Shown here: positions 1 through 6,700 of the stretch, piece after piece
Layout of the letters: each line of letters opens with the position of its first letter
Numbering within the stretch: position 1 is the first letter of the stretch
NCBI GenBank assembly: GCA_019136395.1
Contig: JAGVUH010000606.1
Span: forward strand, 1-9,836
DNA from: Gammaproteobacteria bacterium
GTDB taxonomy: Bacteria > Pseudomonadota > Gammaproteobacteria > Chromatiales > Chromatiaceae
Direction of reading: 5' to 3'
DNA length: 9,836 bases
Position numbers and translations under genes: made by a program
Notes under the pieces: generated by a model
What the model was told of the DNA's origin: nothing
Database searches by the model: none
What the model saw: the letters and a program-made list of their open reading frames with translations, nothing else

Positions 1-93
1 GGCCGTCGCCGTCGGCGTCCGCGCGCGGCCTGGGCTTCACCCAGTACGCGGGGCTCACACCGTACCGGACCGGCCGCTGGAATTCACGCAGGC
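1..93. other. Sequence flanking the 3' end of the iscB remnant
   Basis: No gene is supported here. A short perfect hairpin, CTGGG-CTTCA-CCCAG at 30-44, lies about 50 bases beyond the iscB stop codon. IS200/IS605-type elements carry small hairpins at their ends, so this could belong to the old right end of the iscB element, but a 5-bp stem in GC-rich DNA is weak evidence and no end could be placed. Confidence 0.2.
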
Positions 94-640
94 TTACCGG
101 AAGGACACGCTGTACCCATACCCATCATTGCGCTGCACGAGTCGGCAATGCCGGTGCGAAATGCCTTGCACCACGCCGCGGGAAGTCTGGATGTTGAAAT
201 TGCCCGTGGTGCGTACGGCAACACGGCCTGCGTAGCGCCCGGCTTTTTGCCCTTGGGCACGTTGGCGCGCACACGATCGCCGGTCTGAAAACCAAAAACC
301 TGCTTGGCGCGCATCCAATAGCCCCGCGGGAAACCGCTGGCGGTGAGCCGGGTACGTTGGTAACGGCCACGTCCGGCGCATTTAATGGCAAGTGGAGTGT
401 CAGGCCTTACCAGCCCGAAACGGCGTCCACCTGGCTCACGTATAGCGCGTCGAGTGCATATGTCTTGGGCAGACCGAGCCGGGTGCGATTCCACTTGGTC
501 CGACCGCCCGAGGCCAATTCCAGCGGCAGGCTGGTTGCCGTGAGCGCTTGAGTGAGCGCCCAGCGGATCGTGTTGACGGCAGCCGCATCCTTGAGGGGCG
601 CTTGGCGTGTGTGCGAATGGCCACCAGGCGGACACGCCTG
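94..640 (-). pseudogene. iscB: iscB C-terminal remnant, frameshifted and 5'-truncated
   Basis: This is a relic of IscB, the RNA-guided nuclease ancestral to Cas9 that is carried by IS200/IS605-type elements. Read on the minus strand, blocks typical of the family appear in order but in different frames. The first is PLKDAAAVNTIRWAL then GGRTKWNRTRLGLPKTYALD (about 590-407). The second is AIKCAGRGRYQRTRL, GFPRGYWMRAKQVFGFQTGD (about 405-245). The third is AGRVAVRTTGNFNIQTS, VVQGISHRHCRLVQR, DGYGYS, ending in TAA at 96-94. One frame change falls near 405-415. Another fits loss of one A from the A run read at 248-244. A third lies near 600, where the blocks THAKRP and PLKD are in different frames. 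The first RuvC part, the bridge helix and the HNH domain are missing; the 5' boundary near 640 is approximate. The gene cannot make an active nuclease. Family assignment is from recognised motifs, not a search. Confidence 0.85.
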
Positions 641-778
641 GTACCGGACGATGTCTTGTACGGCTCGCTGCAAATGCCAAGTGGGGACCCGGCGGACCAG
701 GAACGGGTAATCAGCATTAAACTGGTATATGGAGCCAATTGCGAAATTGCCAGTACGAGCTTTAACGGACAAAGATCT

Positions 779-2382
779 TCACGCACAAATCAAATTTTTG
801 GCTGAAGTGATTTTGGCCCCTTGGATGAAGTCTTCCAAGGCACGGTCAAGCTGTTTAAAGGCATTGGCCAGTGGGCGGTTAGGTGCCTTGGGGCACCCGT
901 CGAACAGTTGGGACAGCCCGGGGCGCAGCAGGCGGTTGTTCAGCTTCACGAAGAGCATGGTTACGCGGCGCCCTTGGGGGCTGATCTGATACCGGTGGCT
1001 GTTGGGCAAGCGTTCGATCAGTCCATGCGGGCGCAGGCGGCGCAAATCATAGGTCGCCTGGTGAGGGCTATAGTCCGCGGCGGGGATGCCCATGAGTTCC
1101 GTCATCTTCTCGCGCAACCAGCCGTGGCGAAAGTACGGGGGGATGAAGAACAGGCACAGGGCCGCCATCAAGGCCATGACCCGGGGGTCGCCGAAGGTCA
1201 GACGCGGCACGGCTTGACCCGCGATCATCCGCGGTTGGGTGAGCGCATCGAACATCACCTCGGCTAGGGCGCAGTCCTGGCTGATGGTTTCAATCTCCAG
1301 CAAGCGACGATTGGCTTGGAAGCCGATGGCCCGCAGGGCGGGCAGGTTGACGAGTTTGCGTCCAATGCCAAAGTCGCGGGTGTTGTTGATGGTGGTCTCG
1401 GTGCGCAGGGCGTGGTCGAGCTTGAAGTACTGCTTGATCTTCGAGTGCTTATAGCTGACATGCAGCGTGGGGATGACCCCTTGGGTGAGGACCCGGGTGC
1501 GGAAGATGCCCGGGGTACGCTGGGTGATGCGCCGGTGGAAGATCAGGCTGACCTTCTCGGGACGACCCAGATCGAGGTTCTCCCGGATCAGTTCCTCGAA
1601 CAGATGACGCCCGGCCACGGGTCGGTCGAGGACCTGGGTGCGGGCGAATTCGGCCTGAAGGATCGACAACTCATAGCGGAAGCCGGCGGCATGATCCGCG
1701 GCGGTGAAGGGCTGGGGCAGGCGCGCGAACCACTTGCGCACCACCGCGTCGATCTTCTCCGCCGTCAAACCGTCCAGTATCCCTTGCAGGGCGGCCGGGT
1801 CCGCGCACCGGAGCAGACCGTTGTCCAGCGCCTCAAAGGCAATCCCCGCCTGGGCCAACTGGCGCTTGGCGAACTCATGCCCGTTGAGATTGATGCGGGC
1901 GGTGTAGGGAAAGTAGGAAGAGAATTTGATGAACAGGGGCCGAAGTCCTCATCCACCACATAGAAGTAGTACTGATTGCACATCACGTCCGCTGGGCTCA
2001 GCCAGGGGAAGCTGTGGCCCGTCAGGGGGTTGTGCTTCTTGCTGACGCGGAAGGTGCTAAACTTCTCTTGGGCCACGCCGATGTAGAGCACGCCCTCGCG
2101 CAACAGGGGCGCGGCTTTTAGCCGTCGCTGGGTCTCCTCGTCCTTGCTCTGGTGTTTGCGGAAATGCACCATGTCGATCTCCTCCGTCGCCGCAAAGTTC
2201 GCGATTGCCGTGACAAAGGCCTGGCTCATGGGGGCCATCAGCAGGGTCGAGGCCACCTTGGCGCCCCGGTGCTGACGGAAGAAGTAGGCCACCTCGCCCC
2301 CGGTCTGCAAGCGGGGCTGATAGGCATTCAGATACAGCCGGTCGATGCCTTCGACATCCAGGGTCACATGCTCAGTCAGCAA
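779..2382 (-). pseudogene. Uncharacterised conserved protein split by a one-base frameshift
   Basis: Two overlapping minus-strand frames form one protein. The first runs from 2382 and reads MLTEHVTLDVEGIDRLYLNA near its start, through NQYYFYVVDEDFGP. The second continues LFIKFSSYFPYTARINLNGH and ends with TGA at 781-779. Adding one C to the C run read at 1939-1936 joins them into 535 codons including stop, so a single base is missing. I recognise this as a widespread family without assigned function; conserved-looking blocks include NGHEFAKRQ, EALDNG, RENLDLGRPEKVSLIF and LRTETTINNTRDFGIGR. The stretch TYDLRRLRPHGLIERLPNSH (about 435-455) looks like a winged-helix DNA-binding segment. The start is unclear: the first codon is TTG at 2382, the frame is open back to a TGA at 2408, and an ATG at 2409-2407 is in another frame. 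The missing base could be real decay or a homopolymer sequencing error. Its 3' end abuts the truncated iscB remnant, as if it had replaced iscB's 5' half. Confidence 0.7.
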
Positions 2383-2416
2383 TTCGCCAATGGTTTGTCC
2401 TATCTGTCATGATGGC

Positions 2417-2506
2417 AGGCCCCGGTTGACAAGGGACTTAGGGTCCCACTCGCCGCTCAGGCGGCTCTATACAGTAGCTTAGGCTACTGGCGAGCAACCG
2501 GGGCCT
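2417..2506 (+). ncRNA. Branched structured RNA candidate, possibly HEARO/omega-RNA core
   Basis: A 12-bp perfect inverted repeat (AGGCCCCGGTTG at 2417-2428, CAACCGGGGCCT at 2495-2506) encloses nested helices. These are a 5-bp hairpin GGGAC-TTAGG-GTCCC (2433-2447) and a 4-bp stem CTCG/CGAG (2449-2452, 2491-2494). The stem holds two more hairpins, CCGC-TCAG-GCGG (2453-2464) and CAGTAGC-TTAG-GCTACTG (2472-2489). Almost every base is used, which a random stretch would rarely do. The layout, and the plus-strand string after it (CCGGGGCCTTTTCATGC), remind me of HEARO/omega-RNAs that guide IscB. I cannot confirm this without a covariance search. The structure is nearly strand-symmetric; the plus strand is preferred on that resemblance only. 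On that strand no iscB follows, so it would be a stand-alone copy. If it is transcribed on the minus strand it is the leader of the neighbouring unknown gene and lies upstream of the iscB relic. Confidence 0.45.
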
Positions 2507-2674
2507 TTTCATGCCTCGTCGGTCTGAGGCGAAGCCTCGCTAACTGTGATCTGACAATGCATATCAGTAGCCAAGCCCTAACGGCCCAAGCTGAAGCTCT
2601 GTTCTGGCAACGCGTGCAACCTTACTTCTCTCTCTGGGCAGGGCCATGCCCGGCCATCCCTCAGGAGCAGCCAG
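2507..2674 (+). other. Non-coding stretch between structured RNA and hydrolase gene
   Basis: No coding frame is supported. A perfect hairpin GAGGC-GAA-GCCTC lies at 2526-2538, and an alternative pairing of GCCTC (2513-2517) with the same GAGGC is possible. Weaker pairings follow: CTGA/TCAG around 2551-2567 and GGGCA/TGCCC around 2637-2651. If the upstream structure is an omega-RNA, its 3' domain would extend into this stretch. The hydrolase ribosome-binding site lies at its right end. No clear sigma-70 promoter was seen. Confidence 0.3.
2663..2667 (+). promoter_or_regulatory. Ribosome-binding site of the interrupted hydrolase
   Basis: AGGAG lies seven bases before the ATG at 2675. It supports that codon as the original start of the hydrolase, whose first nine codons read MTTVVYFHG before the inserted element. 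Confidence 0.65.
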
Positions 2675-2693
2675 ATGACGACCGTCGTGTATT

Positions 2694-2701
2694 TCCATGG
2701 A
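2694..2701. repeat. Left target-site duplication, TCCATGGA
   Basis: This 8-bp sequence recurs directly at the other side of the inserted element. It encodes the end of the FHG segment of the hydrolase; one copy is native. The sequence is itself palindromic, so it also extends the inverted repeats of the element. Confidence 0.8.
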
Positions 2702-2834
2702 TATGCCTATCCGGTTAACTCAGGTTGCCACAACATGTAGCTTTCATCCTTACCAACAGCCTGCTCCCGTCGTCCGGCGCACAATGCGAAGCCCTCTCTG
2801 GAGCGGCCTTCGGCGAGCCAACCGGATAGGCATG
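2702..2834. mobile_element. MITE-like element, 133 bp
   Basis: The element is bounded by inverted repeats sharing 14 perfect bases (ATGCCTATCCGGTT at 2703-2716; its reverse complement at 2820-2833). A further CTC match follows after a two-base mismatch. It is flanked by 8-bp direct copies of TCCATGGA. It holds no transposase gene, so it would need one in trans. On the minus strand the last codons, ending DESYMLWQPELTG with a stop inside the terminal repeat, could be the residue of a deleted transposase 3' end, but this is speculative. I do not recognise the parent insertion sequence. The evidence for insertion is strong because excision with one flank copy restores the hydrolase frame and family sequence exactly. 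Confidence 0.85.
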
Positions 2835-2842
2835 TCCATGGA
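2835..2842. repeat. Right target-site duplication, TCCATGGA
   Basis: This is an identical 8-bp copy immediately right of the element. The hydrolase sequence resumes at its end with GGA-TTC-GCC (GFA). One of the two copies was created on insertion. Confidence 0.8.
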
Positions 2843-3418
2843 TTCGCCAGCGGTCCCCAGGGACCCAGTCCCAAGACGGACCTGATCCGCGGGCTGGGGC
2901 ATGACGTGGTCCGGATCGCCACCGATGGCGACTACCTACCCGTCGGCTATCGGTCAGCCTTCGCCCGGCTGGGTATGGACCCCTCCGCTCCGTTGGTGTT
3001 GATGGGGACCAGTCTGGGAGGCTTCTGGGCGCGGCGGTTGGGCCAGGAACTCGGCCGACCCTGGATCGCCCTGAACCCCGCGATCCATCCTTCCCAGTCA
3101 CTGCGCCGTTACCTCGGCTCCAATACCCGCTTCGACACGGGCGGGTCCTTCACCTGGACCGCGGTTGATTGCGAGGCGTATGTGGCGGAGGAGCAGGTGG
3201 CGTTGCGCCCGGATCTGCCGGGTTTGCTCATTCTCGCGGAGGATGACGAGGTGCTCGACTACCGGCTGGCCTGGGACGCGGCAGGCTCGGCTCGGATAGT
3301 GGTCCTGCCCCAAGGGGGGCATCAACTGCACAACACGGCGGATTATGGGGCAGCGGTTGGTACCTTTCTGGCGGCCTGGCCTGACGATAAGCCATCATCA
3401 ACGGCAATCACCGCTTAA

Positions 3419-3748
3419 TGGTCCTGAATGGAGCACGAGGGATATTAAAGGTAAACTTCGATCGTTCGATCACAACACATTCCCCAGCTGGACGCTCGGC
3501 GGCAGGTTGGAACTTGCTGTCCGGGGGCTGGACATCTTTTGACGCATGCATCAGGCATGATCCTGCCTGTTTTCTGTGCTCAGAGTTGCCCATGTCCCGT
3601 CCTCGCAATCACTACCCAGCGGTCCCAACTGCTGCCCCTGATGACCCAGGTCACGATGGGTGGCTCCACCTACGCCCCCTCTACACGCCACCAGATGGGT
3701 CCCAGCGTAGTCTCACCCGGAGCTTAACCGGCTTCGCTGAGAGTTGCC
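3419..3748. other. Intergenic gap before the helicase operon
   Basis: I see no convincing gene in this 330-base gap. It contains TTCGATC repeated directly with one base between (3457-3463, 3465-3471), which also forms an inverted pair GATCG-TT-CGATC (3460-3471) that could be a small operator. It also holds a possible terminator (see 3552-3574). A 112-codon open frame (3418-3756) starts on the hydrolase stop in a TAATG overlap and ends overlapping the helicase start. Its product has no recognisable motif, so I do not call it a gene. The operon promoter should be in this gap, but no strong -35/-10 pair was found. Confidence 0.35.
3552..3574 (+). terminator. Possible Rho-independent terminator
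   Basis: A perfect 6-bp stem CAGGCA/TGCCTG (3552-3557, 3564-3569) with a TGATCC loop is followed directly by four T residues (3570-3573). It lies about 130 bases after the hydrolase stop and before the helicase start, where a boundary between transcription units would be expected. The stem is short and the T tract weak. Confidence 0.4.
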
Positions 3749-6700
3749 GTGGTTGAGCAGAATGCCGACCTCACCAGGGCCAGGGAAATTTCCCTGCCAC
3801 CTCGTCCACACGGGCATGCCCGCCCAGGTAAGTTAAACCTCGCCTTCGCCAGCACCACGGCTGCCCAGGGGTATGTTCTTTCCCTGACGAGTCTCTTTCA
3901 TGGTACGGCCAAATCCTGCCTGGTCCTCGACCAAACTGGCCGTGGCCGCGATGACCTGGACCTGGGTGAAATCGCCTACCGGATCAGGACCTGGCCTGAA
4001 ATCACCCTGCACTTCAGGTCTCTCCTTCCGGATTCTCAGGACGGTGTTGTCATTGCTCTCTCCGCCGCTACCGTCACCATCACTATCCCCCTCTCCACCA
4101 CCGGACCAGCAACCACTATTGTTTGGCTTCAAGCCGATCCCCTCCAGGTTGGTCCCTTGCCAATCCTGGCCCTACCGGTGAGGGGGGACGACTTTACGCT
4201 TGAATCCCTGCACGCCTTGGTCGCCTTAGGGGTAAGCGGCGAGGGATTTGTGTCAGCCAGATATTACCTTGAGGCTGATGGTGACATCCTGCATAGCTGG
4301 AGTCCTGATAACCCCGGAACCTCGGCCAGCCTCCTGGCGAGCACCTGGGCTGGTTCTTTCTGGTTTGATGGCGCGACGGGCATCCTAGCGGACTCAAGGG
4401 AGCTACCGTCCCTCTGGTATGGACCGTCGTCCGACCCTTTCCGCCCAGACCTTCCGCCCCCCACAAAACCGGGGCTAAGCCCAACCCAGGAGGATTCCCC
4501 CGAGCCGGGACCCCTCCCCAGTGACTGGTGGTCGGCTTTCGACGATCTGGTCAGGGTGAACCCCATCGACCTGATGGCAATCCAGGAGCACCTGCAAGCC
4601 AGCATCCCCCAACGTCCCCCATGGCGATTGGAACAGCTCGCTGCCGTCCGGCATACCGACTTCATGGCGGTACCCGCCGATGATCGCGCCCTGATTCTGG
4701 CACCCCGGGCTCAGGAGGTGATCATCGGTGTTGACCCCAATCTGCCAGCGGAAACCTTGCAACCCTTGTTGCTGCACGCCCTTGCCCACCTGGCCCTGGG
4801 TCACGTGCGTCCCGGAGACGTCTACGGACACTGGGACAGCCCCTCGACCGCCACCGCGATCACCCCCCACCGACTCTGGGACCAGCAGGCCAGGGACTAT
4901 GTGGCGGATCACCTCAAACGCCCCACCTCCCGCCGCATCGAATCCCTCGACGACTGCACCCCTACCGAAAAGGCTCAACTCGGCGTATGGCGCATGATCG
5001 GCGAGATGCTGGGAGAAAGCCGGCGGTTGCATCCCGTCGCCGAGCGCTATCAGAAAGCCGCCTACCAACGTCAGGCGGCCCAGCGCCTCGTGGCCATGCT
5101 GGAAGACTATGGCGGTGCCATGCTTTGTGACGGCGTCGGTCTCGGCAAGACCTACGTGGCCACCACCCTCGTCGTTCACTACGCCAATGGTTGGCGTGAC
5201 CAGCATGCTTCCACCCCGGAGGGGCTACGAGAGGACCACTTCCGCATCACCATCCTCGCGCCCAATTCGGTGGTGAGCACCTGGCGCCGGGAAGCCCTGC
5301 CTCAACTGGCTGCCTTTGGCCTGCCCCTGGCCTGGACACGGGTCATCTCCCACACCAAGCTCTCCCGTCTCACCCGCGCCAGCGAACTGCTTGACCCCGT
5401 GCATGACGGCCCGAGCGACCTCGAACATCTGCTGCTCTCGGACCTGGTCATCGTGGACGAGGCTCACAACTTCCGTTCCCTGGCCGCCCGGCGCACCAAG
5501 GTGCTGCGCGATCTGCTGCGCTTGCAGCCCCGGCGCGAAACCCGCCGCCGGGTGGTCCTCCTGACCGCCACCCCGGTCAACAACAGCCTCGATGATCTGC
5601 GCCAGGAGTCCTCCCTGCTCTTTTCCCGCCCCCTGTATCTCTCCGAGGCCAAGACCGACGACGGATATCGCCGCCAGGCGCTCAAGGAGATTCAGGAACG
5701 CTGCGAGCGGGCCCGGCGCGCCAAGGGTCGCGGCGATGTTGCCGGCCTCGTCATCCATGGCCAGCCAGAGGCCCGGTTCTCCGACACCATCGAGTTTCGG
5801 GACGATCTGGACTTTGGCGCCAACGTCCAACGCATCGGCGATTATCTACGCGAACAGGATCAGCGGCTGCGGGAACTTCAGGCTGCCATCCGTGCCACGG
5901 CCCGCGAGCAAAACCCATCCCAGATCACCCAGAACCAGCCCGCCCAGGATCAGCCCTCAGCGGACCAGGACCCCAAGACCCCAGCGATAGATCCCAAGGC
6001 ACCGGCGCGTATCGCCGAGGAGTTGCTCGACCGTATCGTCGTCCAGCGCTCACGCGCCCTGTGCAAGGAGATCGAGCATCAGCAAGCCTCCCGGGTCGAA
6101 CTGCTCTTCCGGCCAGACGCCGGGGCACCGGAAAAGCTCTACTATGCCGACGAGTACGACGGCATTGCCGATGTGCTCGCCCGCTTTCTGCCCCTGTTCG
6201 ACCGTGGGGATGGCGGCGCGGCGGCCAGCCAGGCGCTGAGCCTCAAGGTCTATATGTGGTACGACGTCCGCGAGGGGCTCAAAGGGGTCGAGGAAACCTC
6301 CTCGGTCGTCGGCCTGCAACGCGTGCTCGTTCTCAAGCGACTGGAAAGCTCCCCCGTCGCCTTCCTCATCACCCTCCTGCGCCTGACCGTCCTCCATGCT
6401 CACCGCCTCAGGCAATTGGAGCAGCTCTGCCTGGAACTGGGGGATAACGACCGGCGCAAGCGCCTGGGGGCCGAAGTTGCCGCCCTTCTCGCCGGCCAGG
6501 AGGCCGCGGCCCTGGAAAAGATCCGCTCCCTAGCGACCGGCGAGTCACCCGGCAGCCCCGCCAGCGACTTTCTCAAGAGCTTGAGCGCTGCTTACAGCGA
6601 GGCCCGTCCGGCGGCCGAAACCGATGACGCCCCTTTGCAACTCATGCTCTTTGAGGAGGATGAGGCGGGTGGCGTCCGACGCGAACAACTGGATCGCCTC

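Larger units (their letters stand above)
2675..3418 (+). pseudogene. YqiA/UPF0227-like alpha/beta hydrolase interrupted by a small element
   Basis: The gene begins ATG at 2675 (MTTVVYFHG) and continues after the inserted element as GFASGPQGPSPKTDLIRGLG. Removing 141 bases (133-bp element plus one 8-bp duplication) gives a 200-residue protein, close to the family size. Family hallmarks are the first beta strand with the HGF oxyanion segment, a nucleophile elbow GTSLGG (serine 66), LNPAIHPS, an acid segment AEDDEVLDYR (Asp143/Asp144, of which DEVLDYR is typical of YqiA) and GGHQ (His169). YqiA-type proteins are small cytoplasmic serine esterases of poorly known substrate. The insertion keeps frame, and only one in-frame stop (TAG at 2738-2740) separates the two parts. 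As it stands, translation ends after 21 codons. An internal ATG at 2906 would give a protein that keeps the triad but lacks the oxyanion strand. Stop TAA is at 3416-3418. Confidence 0.85.

Noticed and set aside
821..1267. Plus-strand open frames in 821-1963
   Set aside because: They are antisense to the unknown conserved gene, whose minus-strand frame shows family-like sequence; the plus-strand products have none.
2426..2454. Perfect -35 box TTGACA at 2426-2431
   Set aside because: The expected -10 place (about 2449-2454) reads CTCGCC, and the box lies on the strand of the closing stem of the RNA structure.
2417..2506. tRNA-like cloverleaf
   Set aside because: The closing stem is 12 bp, there is no T-loop TTCRA sequence or anticodon arm of normal size, and the branch order does not match a tRNA.
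2697..2922. Short open frames across the MITE on both strands
   Set aside because: They span the element boundary, so they cannot be native genes; at most the minus-strand tail is a transposase residue.
3539..3567. TTGACG as -35 of the helicase operon
   Set aside because: No hexamer resembling TATAAT lies 16-18 bases downstream; that place is occupied by the terminator-like stem.
4475..5206. Long minus-strand open frames within 4475-8227
   Set aside because: They are shadows of the helicase gene caused by high GC at third positions; no motif or ribosome-binding site supports them.
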